Numbered from the stretch's first letter, positions 18,235-27,510 are shown. The stretch: 64,000 nucleotides of DNA from Bacteroides sp. 51 (GCF_010500965.1 NZ_QVMI01000003.1:244033-308032); one strand, 5' to 3'. The notes: generated from the sequence alone by a model not told the origin. Translations and numbers: made by a program.

Positions 18235-18269
18235 TATTTAAATGATAAAATCTATATTGCAAAGAACGT
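18210..18269. repeat. 13-bp perfect inverted repeat bracketing the PL1 start codon
   Basis: ACGTTCTTTGCAA (18210-18222, inside the first PL1 codons) and TTGCAAAGAACGT (18257-18269, upstream) enclose 34 bp with both possible ATGs. In the mRNA this would be a stem with the start in its loop. The outer arm TTGCAAAGAACGTC recurs exactly at 29781-29794. Confidence 0.65.
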
Positions 18270-18319
18270 CAAAGACAACTACAACTTTGTGTAATTATTG
18301 AGGTCTGTTCAGCATTTTC

Positions 18320-21300
18320 TCATCTTTTAAGCACTTTATCCCTGTATTCGGTTGGGGTCATGTTAAATTTCTGCTTAAAACACTTACTGAAGTAGCGCGG
18401 ATCGTTTATACCTACCATATAAGAGATCTGGGTCATATTGAACTCTCCTGTCTCAATCAATTGTGCTGCACGTTTTATGCGCATTTCCTTGATAAACTCA
18501 ATCGGTGCCAATCCGGTCAGCATCTTTAGTTTCTTAAAGAACACCGAACGGCTTACCGCCAACTCACTCACAAAATCATCTACAACAAGATCGCCATTAT
18601 CCATGTTCTTCTCCATCAGTTCCAGCAATTTATCCATGAATTTGCGGTCTATGCTGCTCATTGCGGGTTGCTTGTCTTCTTCTGATAATGAAGAAGTATC
18701 CACGCCATCCGCCGCATGGGTTATAGGAGTTGCACCTGATGTTTCCGTTGGTGCCTCTCCCATCAGATTGGCGCGATATATCGCTTGCAACTTCGAACGC
18801 CTGAACAAAATATTATCTACCCGCGCCTGCAAATAAGTGGCGCTGAATGGTTTTGTTATATAATCGTCGGCTCCTAATTCCAAGCCTTCGAGTTTGCTCT
18901 CGATTGCAGTTTTAGCGGTAAGCAGTACAATAGGAATGTGGCTTGTGGTTACATCGGCATGTAGTTCCTTCATCATTTCAATGCCGTCCTTTTCGGGCAT
19001 CATTACATCACTGATAATGATATCGGGAAGGAATTTAAGTGCTTTGTCCCAGCCCTCCATTCCATCTACCGCTTCTATTACTTTAAACTTCTGAGAGAAT
19101 ATACTCCGCAGGAAGTGACGCAACTCCTGATTATCTTCGACAAGCAACATGACCTGTTGAGGGTGATTTCTTGCAGTAGTATTTCCAATCAACACTTCTT
19201 CCGTTACGGATGGATTATCTTCGTCGACAACTTTTTCAAATACGGTTACTTTGTTTGAATCTTCGAGGATATATTCTACGCTCTCATCATAATGATCTCT
19301 GCCTTTAAGGAATTCAACTTTAAAGCTGCTTCCCTCGCCCAACTTGCTGTCTACAGATATGACGGCTTTGTGCATCTCGACCAGTTCTTTCACCAGTGAC
19401 AGGCCGATGCCCGAACTGCTGGACTGGTTAAACAGGTTTTTATCCATCAGGTTTTCAAAACGCACAAAAATAGAGCCTTTCTTATTGTCGGCAATACCGA
19501 TACCCTGGTCGCGCACTTCGATAGTCACCGTATCCTGGTCTTCACGAATAAATACAGCGATCATCTTACCGTTAGCAGTATATTTAAAGGCATTGGATAA
19601 GAGGTTGAATATGATTTTCTCCAGCTTATCATCGTCTACCCAGAGATAAAGATCGTCTTTTTCCGTTTCGAGTACAAAGTCAATATGATGTTCTTCGGCT
19701 ATAGATTCGAAGTTGTCCATCACTTTCCGGACAAACGGTACAACATTCACCCGGCCAACCTGCATTTTCATTTTCTTGTTCTGTATTTTACGGAAATCCA
19801 GAATCTGATTCACCAGACGAAGCATGCGGTTGGTGTTTCGTTCTACCACCAATAGCTGTTCGCGAGCCTCGGCGGGCAGGTCTTTATTTTTCAGAACGCA
19901 TTCCACCGGCCCGGCAATCAGAGTCAGCGGCGTACGCAGTTCATGCGATACGTTGGTGAAGAAGCGCAGCTTTATGTCGGATACTTGCTGCTCTATGGAC
20001 ACTTCATGCTTCAAACGGTAAATGGTGAACAATACGTATACGGCTACCAGAATAAATAAAATAATGCATATCACATAAAGCGAGTATGCCAATGGCGTTT
20101 CCCAGAACGAAGGCAGAATCTCTACATTCAATGACCGGGTGTTTTCTACCCAAACGCCATCGCTGTTGGTCGACCGCACTTTAAATGTATATTTCCCTTT
20201 GGGCAAATGGGTATAGGTTGCACTACGGAGTTTATCGGCGTAGGTCCATTGTTTATCCAGCCCCTCCATCATATAAGCATACTGCACATTGGCCGGGTTG
20301 GTATAATCCAAAGCGGCATATTGTATGCTTACGATATTTTCTTTGTGCGTCAGCACCAGGTCTTGTGTATTGTCAAGGCTGTTTTTCAGGATAGAATGTT
20401 CGCCGGGAATGACTTCCTGATTAGCCACATACAAGCGTGAGAACAATACCGGAGGCACATAACTGCTTTTATAAATGGAATCCGGATGAAAACGGAAGAT
20501 GCCGTTACTTGCCCCGAAAAGTATATTTCCATCGGCTGTTATGGTTGAAGCGGCTTCGTTAAAACGCACGCGGAAGGTAATACTTTTATCATCATAGTTC
20601 TCAAACTGATTGGCAGAGGGAAGGAACTTACTTATGCCATGTTCGGTACTAAGCCACAGGTTTTCTTTTTCGTCTTCGCGGATGGAGAGCAGGACATCGG
20701 AAGGCAAGCCATCGTGTACGGAATATGAAGCGAAAGTGGCGTTTCCTTCTTCATCCATAGACATGAGTTTGTTTAATCCGCCTCCGAATGTGGCCAGGAA
20801 GAGTTCGTTCTGGGCGGTATTGATAATCCAGTGAACGTCGTTGTTGCTCAAGCTGTTCGGATTGCTCGGCACGCGGGCGTAATGATGAAAGACTATATTC
20901 TCGGGATTCGTGAAATCGGCATCGAAACATATGGCACCCGTGGTTGTACCTACCCAGATATGCCCGTTATTGTCGGAGGTTACGAAACGGGCTTTATAGC
21001 AATTGTCTATAGGATAGCCTTTCAGGTGATTGCGATGGTTTATAAAAACGACGTTCCCGTTTTCATCTTTATCCATGTAGTTTAGTCCGCCGGCAAAAGT
21101 AGCGATCCATAGCCGTCCTTTTTTATCTTCATATACACAATATACATTGTCGTTGCTGAGGCTGTAGATGTCGTCTACACTATAAACATAGCGGGTCAGA
21201 TGGTATGCGTTGGATGCTCCGGAGGTCTTTTCTGCACGGATAAGTCCATCACCTTTTGTAGCGATCCACAAGACCCCGTTGCTGTCTTGCAACAGATTGT

Positions 21301-22822
21301 ATGCCACTCCTTTCATCGGAGTTCCGGTTTTTGCTATCACGCCGGTATTTGTCAGATAGCCAAGATATTGCCTGTTCTTGTTATAGACACGCAACTCGCC
21401 GCTTTTGAGTCCTACCCAAACGTTTTGATCTTTATCTTCGAGCAACGAGCGTACTTCATTACGTAACGACTCGATTTCATCGGGGTGAGGTGTGGTGAGG
21501 TGAAATTGTATCGGCCTGAAGGTTACTTTCTCTAAACCTTTAGAGTGGGTTCCTATCCACAGGTTGCCTTGTTTATCCGAGAAGGTGGAGTGTATTTTGT
21601 TTGAGAACCGCCAGTCTTTGCTGCCCGGTTCGTTATAGAATGGAATTAGTTTGTTTTGTTCGCGGTCGTAACGCGCCAAACCGCCGCCAAACGGATGCAC
21701 CCACACCACGCCGCGTATATCTTCGTGTACATGGAAGTTTGGTCGGGAGCGGTCGGCAGCAGCAGGTTCTATAACCAATCGTTCAAGTTTGGCTTCCTGT
21801 GTAAAGGGGTTAAAGTGCATGACACATCCGGGTTCTTCTTGTTCAAACCATACTTCGGAGTTTTTATCCATATAGGTAGACAGGATGGGGGTGTTTAGCA
21901 AAGCTTTGCAGGTGGCGTGTGAGTAGTGTGTGAGTTTATAATTAGACAGCCGATAGGTAAAAAATCCATCCTTATCCGTAGCGATCAGGATCTCATCGGG
22001 GGTGGTTTTGTTTATGCCGACTATTTTCCTTTTAGTAGGCACTTCTAACAGTAAGAAGCGTTGGTCTTTTTTTTGGAAGCGCCACAGGCGTCCTTTATCC
22101 GAGCCGAAATAGATTTCATTCGCATCTTCGCATATGGCATAGAATGATTGCTCGGCATGTTGGGGAGTGCCTTGACTTTCGACAAAGTATGTTTCTATGG
22201 TCTTTTGTCCGGCGGGTATCATTCCTAATCCGTTGTTGGTCAGAACCCATTCATTTCCGTTTTTATCCAGATACACTTTATTGTATTTGTCGGCAGGGAA
22301 TAGTCCGGATTTCAGTGTGTATATTTCGGGAGTAACCTGGTGGGTTTGCGGGTTGACGGATACGCGAATGGCTCCTTCATCATCGGTCAGTAGCCAAACT
22401 GTACCATTTCCCAGCAGATTGATAGAGGTGATCCGGAATGTGCTTCCCTCGCCCGATGCCGGTACTTGTTCGAATGTCTCGGTCTGGGGATTGAAGCGGT
22501 GCACGGTATTGTCGTAGGTTTGCAACCACAAATAGCCATATTTATCTTCATACATATAGTCTACGCGGTTGTTCGTCAAACTGATCTGACTGCCCTGCCC
22601 TGCTTTATAAGTGGTAAAGGAGTAACCATTAAATTTGTTGATGCCGTCCCATGTAGCAAACCACATGGCCCCTTTCTGGTCCTGGAGCATGCTCATTACG
22701 GTGTTTTGGGATAGTCCGTCCTCGGAAGAGTAGTGGGTAAAGAAGCAGTTTCCTTGTGCAAGTAGTTGCACAGTAATCCCCACCACAAAAGATATTAAAG
22801 TAAGTAGTTTTTTTGTAGCCAT
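18320..22822 (-). CDS. Hybrid two-component system sensor/regulator (HTCS)
   Basis: The protein has 1500 residues from the ATG at 22822 (MATKKLLTLISFVVG). The longer frame to 22903 would overlap the promoter and hide the signal peptide. Order of parts: periplasmic Reg_prop beta-propellers with many LWIGT/GLWFAT-like blades (about 25-720), a Y_Y_Y domain (about 730-860, ending before the membrane span LAYSLYVICIILFILVAVYVLF), HisKA with VSHELRTPL (His960), HATPase_c with NLLSNAFKYT and the GIGL box, a receiver domain with SDVMMPEKDG (Asp near 1272), and a C-terminal AraC-type HTH (MRIKRAAQLIETG to DPRYFSKCFKQKF). Such sensors bind an oligosaccharide in the periplasm and activate susCD and enzyme genes. 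Its place in the middle of the locus makes it the likely regulator of both arms. Confidence 0.96.
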   Translation of the reverse strand: MATKKLLTLISFVVGITVQLLAQGNCFFTHYSSEDGLSQNTVMSMLQDQKGAMWFATWDGINKFNGYSFTTYKAGQGSQISLTNNRVDYMYEDKYGYLWLQTYDNTVHRFNPQTETFEQVPASGEGSTFRITSINLLGNGTVWLLTDDEGAIRVSVNPQTHQVTPEIYTLKSGLFPADKYNKVYLDKNGNEWVLTNNGLGMIPAGQKTIETYFVESQGTPQHAEQSFYAICEDANEIYFGSDKGRLWRFQKKDQRFLLLEVPTKRKIVGINKTTPDEILIATDKDGFFTYRLSNYKLTHYSHATCKALLNTPILSTYMDKNSEVWFEQEEPGCVMHFNPFTQEAKLERLVIEPAAADRSRPNFHVHEDIRGVVWVHPFGGGLARYDREQNKLIPFYNEPGSKDWRFSNKIHSTFSDKQGNLWIGTHSKGLEKVTFRPIQFHLTTPHPDEIESLRNEVRSLLEDKDQNVWVGLKSGELRVYNKNRQYLGYLTNTGVIAKTGTPMKGVAYNLLQDSNGVLWIATKGDGLIRAEKTSGASNAYHLTRYVYSVDDIYSLSNDNVYCVYEDKKGRLWIATFAGGLNYMDKDENGNVVFINHRNHLKGYPIDNCYKARFVTSDNNGHIWVGTTTGAICFDADFTNPENIVFHHYARVPSNPNSLSNNDVHWIINTAQNELFLATFGGGLNKLMSMDEEGNATFASYSVHDGLPSDVLLSIREDEKENLWLSTEHGISKFLPSANQFENYDDKSITFRVRFNEAASTITADGNILFGASNGIFRFHPDSIYKSSYVPPVLFSRLYVANQEVIPGEHSILKNSLDNTQDLVLTHKENIVSIQYAALDYTNPANVQYAYMMEGLDKQWTYADKLRSATYTHLPKGKYTFKVRSTNSDGVWVENTRSLNVEILPSFWETPLAYSLYVICIILFILVAVYVLFTIYRLKHEVSIEQQVSDIKLRFFTNVSHELRTPLTLIAGPVECVLKNKDLPAEAREQLLVVERNTNRMLRLVNQILDFRKIQNKKMKMQVGRVNVVPFVRKVMDNFESIAEEHHIDFVLETEKDDLYLWVDDDKLEKIIFNLLSNAFKYTANGKMIAVFIREDQDTVTIEVRDQGIGIADNKKGSIFVRFENLMDKNLFNQSSSSGIGLSLVKELVEMHKAVISVDSKLGEGSSFKVEFLKGRDHYDESVEYILEDSNKVTVFEKVVDEDNPSVTEEVLIGNTTARNHPQQVMLLVEDNQELRHFLRSIFSQKFKVIEAVDGMEGWDKALKFLPDIIISDVMMPEKDGIEMMKELHADVTTSHIPIVLLTAKTAIESKLEGLELGADDYITKPFSATYLQARVDNILFRRSKLQAIYRANLMGEAPTETSGATPITHAADGVDTSSLSEEDKQPAMSSIDRKFMDKLLELMEKNMDNGDLVVDDFVSELAVSRSVFFKKLKMLTGLAPIEFIKEMRIKRAAQLIETGEFNMTQISYMVGINDPRYFSKCFKQKFNMTPTEYRDKVLKR

Positions 22823-22850
22823 TCTATCATTAGCATGAATCATCTGGCGA

Positions 22851-22858
22851 TAAAGATA
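22851..22858 (-). promoter_or_regulatory. -7-like box of the HTCS gene
   Basis: Minus strand TATCTTTA differs by one base from TAnnTTTG and lies 29 bp before the chosen ATG. It is compatible with low constitutive expression of a regulator. Confidence 0.35.
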
Positions 22859-22880
22859 CGAATTTATGGCTATTTTTTGA

Positions 22881-22888
22881 TATATTTG
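22881..22888 (+). promoter_or_regulatory. -7 box of the hydrolase gene
   Basis: TATATTTG fits TAnnTTTG, 23 bp before the ATG at 22912. It is divergent from the HTCS promoter; the two -7 boxes are only about 20 bp apart, so the promoters overlap. Confidence 0.5.
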
Positions 22889-22911
22889 CCTGTGTTTTAA
22901 CAAGATGACAA

Positions 22912-24069
22912 ATGATGAAAAAGATAGTAATGACTTGCCTGATTAGCTTGAGTTTCTCCTCTTTAGCAGCTCAGAATGAATTGTACGACTCGTATGAGGT
23001 TACCAAAAACATGCCGGTTTTCTACAATAAGATAAAAGAAAACATGACTTTCCCTATGGCCTGGGGTTATGAAGAAGACCTCGCGTTCAATGACTGGCGG
23101 GCAAAAGCACGGGATGTTTTAATGGTTTGCATGGAGGATCTTCCACCGGCTCCGGATTCGTATAATGTACAATTACTGGCTACCGAGAGGCGTGATGGTT
23201 ATGTGGCGCAGAAGCTACTTTTCAATGTGTCCGAATGGTCGCGCATTCCGGCTTATTTGCTGATTCCCGAGGGAAAAGGACCGTTTCCGGCCATCGTTAT
23301 GTTGCATGACCATGGTGCGCACTTTACGATTGGCAAAGAGAAGATGGTGCGTCCTTTCGGGGTTGCCGATGAAGTGCTTGCCGATGCAGATGATTGGGCA
23401 AGAAGGTGTTATGACGAACAGTACACCGGCGATTATTTTGCCGCCAATGGTTATGTAGTACTGGCTATTGATGCTTTATTATGGGGGGAACGCGGGCGCA
23501 AGGAAGGGCCTAATTATGAGACGCAGCAAGCCTTGGCTGCCAATCTGCTGCAAATGGGCACTTCGTGGGGAAGCATTATCACGATGGACGACGTACGCAG
23601 TGCGGAGTTTCTGGCAACCTTGCCCCAGGTTAATCCTGAAAAGATTGGTTCACTGGGCTTCTCGATGGGTGCACACCGTTCCTGGATGCTGGCGGCAACC
23701 ACGGACCGGATTGCTGCTTCGGCTTCTATCTGTTGGATGAATACGACTGAGCACCTGATGACTGCAACCAATAATCAGAACAAGGGGGGATCGGCTTATT
23801 CGATGATCATTCCCGGCATTCGCCGTTTCATGGATTATCCGCATGTGGCATCTATCGCTTGCCCGAAACCGTCTTTATTCTTCAATGGAACGAGAGATAA
23901 GCTATTTCCGGTAGAAGGCGTGAAGGCGGCTTATGCCGAAATGCAAAAGGTGTGGGAGAGTCAACAGGCCACGGACAGGCTTGTGACTAAGATCTGGGAG
24001 GAGCAGCATTTCTTTAGCAAACCGATGCAAAAGGAAACGCTGGATTTCTTTAATAAGTATCTAAGGTGA
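22912..24069 (+). CDS. Secreted alpha/beta-hydrolase, dienelactone hydrolase/Abhydrolase_7-like esterase
   Basis: The protein has 385 residues with the signal peptide MMKKIVMTCLISLSFSSLAAQ. The order of motifs is: oxyanion strand IVMLHDHGAHF, nucleophile elbow GFSMGAHRSW, acid in NGTRDKLFP and histidine in WEEQHFF near the C-terminus. The layout resembles the large bacterial esterases of the Abhydrolase_7/acetyl-xylan-esterase group found in plant-polysaccharide loci. Possible substrates are acetyl or methyl esters of pectin or glucuronate; the sequence does not decide. It is divergent from and shares a very short promoter region with the HTCS gene, and is followed by a 414-bp gene-free, repeat-rich gap. 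Confidence 0.8.
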   Translation: MMKKIVMTCLISLSFSSLAAQNELYDSYEVTKNMPVFYNKIKENMTFPMAWGYEEDLAFNDWRAKARDVLMVCMEDLPPAPDSYNVQLLATERRDGYVAQKLLFNVSEWSRIPAYLLIPEGKGPFPAIVMLHDHGAHFTIGKEKMVRPFGVADEVLADADDWARRCYDEQYTGDYFAANGYVVLAIDALLWGERGRKEGPNYETQQALAANLLQMGTSWGSIITMDDVRSAEFLATLPQVNPEKIGSLGFSMGAHRSWMLAATTDRIAASASICWMNTTEHLMTATNNQNKGGSAYSMIIPGIRRFMDYPHVASIACPKPSLFFNGTRDKLFPVEGVKAAYAEMQKVWESQQATDRLVTKIWEEQHFFSKPMQKETLDFFNKYLR

Positions 24070-24070
24070 G

Positions 24071-24101
24071 TCAATATAAGAAAGCTGATTTCTTATATTG
24101 A
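24071..24101 (+). terminator. 13-bp stem-loop after the hydrolase gene
   Basis: TCAATATAAGAAA / TTTCTTATATTGA with a GCTGA loop, directly after the stop codon. It lacks a T tail and is A/T-only in the stem, so it may be a weak terminator or an mRNA end-protecting hairpin. Confidence 0.5.
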
Positions 24102-24190
24102 AGGATTTGGGTTTCTAATCTAGAAGAATTTGGGTTTCAACCTTTAAGTATTTAGTTGAAAGCCTTACAGATAGATTAGAATACTGTTTT

Positions 24191-24250
24191 CTTATATTGA
24201 ATCTTATACTGAGCCTTATACCGAATCCTATACTGAGTCTTATACTGAAT
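24191..24250. repeat. Five tandem 12-bp units (CTTATACTGAAT family)
   Basis: Units start at 24191, 24203, 24215, 24227 and 24239 with no indel: CTTATATTGAAT, CTTATACTGAGC, CTTATACCGAAT, CCTATACTGAGT, CTTATACTGAAT. A single extra copy (CTTATATTGAAG) stands at 24092-24103 inside the hairpin, and ATTTGGGTTTC occurs twice between (24105, 24129). The whole 24070-24483 gap holds no gene. Confidence 0.75.
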
Positions 24251-24345
24251 TCACGCCATTTTCAATAAGTAGACTATTTTCAGTAGTTACACACATCACC
24301 TTTACTCAATTAAAAATATTAAACACGCTAAAAACTCGTTTTTCC

Positions 24346-24379
24346 ATTGCAGCAGTTTACAATCGTGAACTGCTGCAAT
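24346..24379. promoter_or_regulatory. 12-bp perfect inverted repeat (hairpin or operator)
   Basis: ATTGCAGCAGTT / AACTGCTGCAAT with a 10-nt spacer; pairing resumes after one mismatch with flanking C and T against G and A, giving an extended stem. It lies about 100 bp past the end of the CE12-CE8 gene. On either strand it could end transcription or bind a dimeric protein. Confidence 0.5.
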
Positions 24380-24483
24380 AGAAAAGAAAGGCCTCAGAAC
24401 ATATTCTGAGCAAGATTTGCGATTTTCCCTAAATTAAGAAAGATCACCACAAACGAGCAATAAGGCACGCCTAAGTATTTATA

Positions 24484-26145
24484 TTATCTCGCCACCTCAA
24501 ACAATCGATCTCCATGCTGCACCGGATTCCAACCGTCATTTCCCAACAAGATAGATTCAATCTCATACCCCTTCAGGTTTTTCAACTGATGCGAGAAAGC
24601 AGCCCGCGCCTTCGGATTAGCCCCTTCGCCCGTACTCTCATACTCGGCATAGAAAACAGTTTTCTCCGCATCCTTCTTACCCCAGTTGTTCCACCCTTCG
24701 GGAAGAATCTGTTTACCCATATGGCAACGAATGAAAACCGCCTGTCCATAAGGCCGCCACGGACGGGAAAGGAAAACCTTGCTCACCCCCGTATCGGCTG
24801 TTAATGTACAATCATAAAACACATAACCGTACGGTTTACCCTTATCGGTAGAAGGCGCAGTGAGGTAACCATCTCCTTTACTATGTATCGTACAACGGTT
24901 AAACAATGCGGTAGACCACCCGAAAATAAAATCGACAGTTCCTTCAACATAACAGTCCTCGTAATACTGTCGACTGTCTTTTCCATAAGTATACAACGTA
25001 TCCTGAAACCCCAGGAAACGGCAGTTCTTAAAATAAGCCCTGTCGCCGCTTACAAAACAAGCCACGGCTTGCCCCACCGGACCGGAGGAGTTCTCGAAAG
25101 TGATGTTTTCGGCATAAAAGTCAGGCCCATAAATATAACAACTGGAAGAACCGGACGTTCCCATGTTCTCGCCAAAGGCATTAGGCTTAGCAGCATAATC
25201 ATCATACGTCAGCACCGCACCCTCTTCACCAACGAGAGAAACATTTATCTTACTTGCAGGAACCACAACCTTCTCTTTATAAACACCCTTACGCACCAGG
25301 ATTCGGGTACGGACATTCTTACGGAAATCGGGCACCGCATTAATCGCCTCCTGAACAGTAAAGAAATTGCCGCTTCCATCCTTTGCCACAACAAAGTCAT
25401 ACTTACGTACATATGCAGCCAGTTCGGGCACCACCTCAACAATCGCATCCATAGCCAATCCGGCCACTACCCGGCCACCATATACATTCAAATGCGTATT
25501 ATCTTCCTTTCCTTTCGGCATGGCAGGAACCGTGTTCGGCTCCACCCACATCAACAATTTCTTAGATTCTTCCACGCCCATTCCCTGCATCAGATCGTGA
25601 GTAATCTTATTCAGATCGACAAAAGGAACATTCATCTCCTTTGCCACATTACGCGGTGAGTTCAAGTATTCGCCATGCGTATCGACCAATACGCCTTCTT
25701 CATTGAAATTACGCCGTACAATAGAATTGAACAACACAGGTATCCCCCCCTTGGCGCGGGTTTCTTCGACAAACCGTTTTAAATTAATATCGAACGTTGT
25801 GCCGGGAACAGTGTGCCGGTCGGGATTCGTCTTTTCATCGTTATGCCCAAACTGAATAAACACATAATCACCTTTTTTCAGCTTAGCAACCACAGCATCC
25901 CAGCGCCCCTCATCAATAAAACTCTTCGAACTGCGTCCGTTCTGTGCATGGTTATCTACCAGAATATCTTCACTCAAAAACCCCGGAAGCATATGTCCCC
26001 ATCCGCGTTCGGGATTTCCACCATCCAGTTTCTTATTGGCCATAGTAGAATCGCCAATCATGAAAATCGTAATTTTTGATTTATCCGCTTTAAAAGAAGA
26101 CAGACACAAGAAAGAAAACAAAATTAAGATTAATTTATTTTTCAT
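24484..26145 (-). CDS. Two-domain pectin esterase: CE12 acetylesterase + CE8 methylesterase
   Basis: The protein has 553 residues from the ATG at 26145, which gives the signal peptide MKNKLILILFSFLCLSSFKA. Upstream ATGs at 26157 and beyond lie close to or over the promoter. Residues about 20-245 are an SGNH hydrolase of the rhamnogalacturonan acetylesterase type: block I MIGDSTMA (Ser), GHND block, and DNTHLN with the Asp-x-x-His pair. Residues about 255-550 are a pectin methylesterase helix: QAVACF, FQDTLY, GTVDFIFG with the catalytic Asp pair, and SRPWRPYG with the Arg. The fusion would remove both acetyl and methyl esters from the backbone before lyases and hydrolases act. It stands alone between two gaps with its own promoter. 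Confidence 0.93.
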   Translation of the reverse strand: MKNKLILILFSFLCLSSFKADKSKITIFMIGDSTMANKKLDGGNPERGWGHMLPGFLSEDILVDNHAQNGRSSKSFIDEGRWDAVVAKLKKGDYVFIQFGHNDEKTNPDRHTVPGTTFDINLKRFVEETRAKGGIPVLFNSIVRRNFNEEGVLVDTHGEYLNSPRNVAKEMNVPFVDLNKITHDLMQGMGVEESKKLLMWVEPNTVPAMPKGKEDNTHLNVYGGRVVAGLAMDAIVEVVPELAAYVRKYDFVVAKDGSGNFFTVQEAINAVPDFRKNVRTRILVRKGVYKEKVVVPASKINVSLVGEEGAVLTYDDYAAKPNAFGENMGTSGSSSCYIYGPDFYAENITFENSSGPVGQAVACFVSGDRAYFKNCRFLGFQDTLYTYGKDSRQYYEDCYVEGTVDFIFGWSTALFNRCTIHSKGDGYLTAPSTDKGKPYGYVFYDCTLTADTGVSKVFLSRPWRPYGQAVFIRCHMGKQILPEGWNNWGKKDAEKTVFYAEYESTGEGANPKARAAFSHQLKNLKGYEIESILLGNDGWNPVQHGDRLFEVAR

Positions 26146-26193
26146 AATTTTACCCATTAATTTAATAGTTCTGCAAGAATACATCGATTTGCG

Positions 26194-26201
26194 CAAATAT
26201 A
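26194..26201 (-). promoter_or_regulatory. -7 box of the CE12-CE8 gene
   Basis: Minus strand TATATTTG, 48 bp before the ATG at 26145. Start codons at or beyond this point are excluded. Confidence 0.5.
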
Positions 26202-26306
26202 GGTGTAAAAATCTTCCTTTATTAGTATAAATATTGTTTTTATACCGAATATCTGACTTTTTTTAGCTTATTTTGTTTTGAATTTCTTTTTTATTAGTCG
26301 AGTGTT

Positions 26307-26873
26307 ATGGAATCAATTATTAATTCTCATATACCGCCATTCTCCCTCCAGGCATACCATGACGGCATATTCAAAATCATTACAGAAAAAGATGTTTTGG
26401 GTAAGTGGAGTATCCTGTTCTTCTATCCGGCAGACTTCTCGCCCGTTTGTTTCAACGAGCTCATGGGGCTGGTAGAGATACAAGATGAACTCTACCAAAT
26501 GGGAGGCGAAATCTATGCCATCAGCACCGATTCGCAATTCGTGCACAAAGCCTGGCACAACGAGTCTGCCGATATCCAGAAAATACAGTTCCCCATGCTA
26601 GGCGACCGCGCCGGATCATTATGCAATGCACTGGGAGTAATGGCAGAAGAAGAAAGCGCAATCAACCCTTCCACGTTCATAGTTAACCCGGAAGGACTAA
26701 TTAAAATTGCCGAATTCTATAATAAGAATGTGATACGCCTTCCCAACGAACTGATGCGTAAGCTAAAGGCAGCAATCTTCATTGCAGCGCATCCGGGAGA
26801 AGCTTGTCCGGCCAAATGGAATGAGGGAGACGAAACCATAAGGCCTTCTATTGACCTCATAGGAAAAATCTGA
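26307..26873 (+). CDS. AhpC-type peroxiredoxin with altered active site (PrxA)
   Basis: This is a 188-residue cytosolic protein, colinear with AhpC to the very end (GEACPAKW with resolving Cys167, then the PSIDLIGKI tail). The peroxidatic Cys48 is kept, but the usual FxFVCPTEL is changed to FSPVCFNELM, the Thr of the catalytic triad is Ser45, and the active-site Arg that normally precedes S/ATF is Pro121 (NPSTF). The GRD motif near residue 144 is also lost (IRLPNEL). Known AhpC reduces H2O2 and organic peroxides through Cys48, then resolves with the partner's C-terminal Cys. Loss of the Arg should impair peroxidase chemistry, so this protein may act mainly as a disulfide partner. First gene of a three-gene cassette; 20 bp to the next gene. 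Confidence 0.9.
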   Translation: MESIINSHIPPFSLQAYHDGIFKIITEKDVLGKWSILFFYPADFSPVCFNELMGLVEIQDELYQMGGEIYAISTDSQFVHKAWHNESADIQKIQFPMLGDRAGSLCNALGVMAEEESAINPSTFIVNPEGLIKIAEFYNKNVIRLPNELMRKLKAAIFIAAHPGEACPAKWNEGDETIRPSIDLIGKI

Positions 26874-26893
26874 TTTCTTATTTAAACTTAATT

Positions 26894-27499
26894 ATGTTAG
26901 ATACTGTATTAAAAGATCAACTACGTACGCTTTTCAAAGACCTGAGCCAACATTATACCTTGGATGCCGTGGTATCGCCCAAGCACCCCAAACGCCAGGA
27001 GTTGGAAGAGATGCTCAATGATCTGGCATCTTGTTCAACCAATATAGACTGTCGTTTCAGCGATGGCAATGGCTTGCAATTCACTATCTTACAAAACGAA
27101 AAGAGCACCAGAATCAAATTCAGAAGTACACCAAACGGACATGAATTTTCGTCTCTGGTACTTGCCATCCTCAATTGCGACGGCAAAGGAAAAAACCTGC
27201 CCAGCGAAACAGTTATTGAACGCATCAAAAAGCTCAACGGACCGATATATCTCACCACCTACGTCAACCTGAGTTGCCTGGCTTGTTCGGAAATTGTTCA
27301 GGCACTCGATGCGATCACCGTTTACAGCGACCAGATCAATCATGAAATTGTAGACGGAGGCATCAACAAACTGGAAGTCATTGAAAAAAACATCATGGGA
27401 CTGCCCACAGTGTTTGCCGATGGAGATTTATTCCTTGTAGGCCGGGCAGATTACCTTACACTGATCGATAAATTGGAAGCAAAATACGGAACGCATTAA
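26894..27499 (+). CDS. Free-standing AhpF N-terminal (disulfide reductase) domain
   Basis: This 201-residue protein matches the N-terminal double-thioredoxin-fold domain of AhpF along its whole length: MLDTVLKDQLRTLF at the start, GHEFSSLVLAIL, then LSCLACSEIVQAL with the redox pair Cys128-x-x-Cys131, and IMGLPTVFADG with the cis-Pro loop. In AhpF this domain passes electrons from the FAD/NADH thioredoxin-reductase-like half to AhpC. Here the frame stops at residue 201 and no flavoprotein domain follows; the next gene starts 11 bp later. The reductant must come from another protein, for example a thioredoxin reductase encoded elsewhere. Placed between two AhpC-like genes, it is their likely electron donor. 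Confidence 0.88.
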   Translation: MLDTVLKDQLRTLFKDLSQHYTLDAVVSPKHPKRQELEEMLNDLASCSTNIDCRFSDGNGLQFTILQNEKSTRIKFRSTPNGHEFSSLVLAILNCDGKGKNLPSETVIERIKKLNGPIYLTTYVNLSCLACSEIVQALDAITVYSDQINHEIVDGGINKLEVIEKNIMGLPTVFADGDLFLVGRADYLTLIDKLEAKYGTH

Positions 27500-27510
27500 A
27501 ACAAATTCAG

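Noticed and set aside
18210-18269. Invertible promoter of the Bacteroides capsule type
   Set aside because: The arms fit the idea, but only 34 bp lie between them, no promoter is contained, and no recombinase gene is in the window.
22823-22903. Upstream start for the HTCS gene
   Set aside because: The added 27 residues hide the signal peptide and cover both divergent -7 boxes.
24883-25659. Plus-strand frame of 258 codons opposite the CE12-CE8 gene
   Set aside because: Antisense shadow of a clear two-domain enzyme; no signal, domain or promoter.
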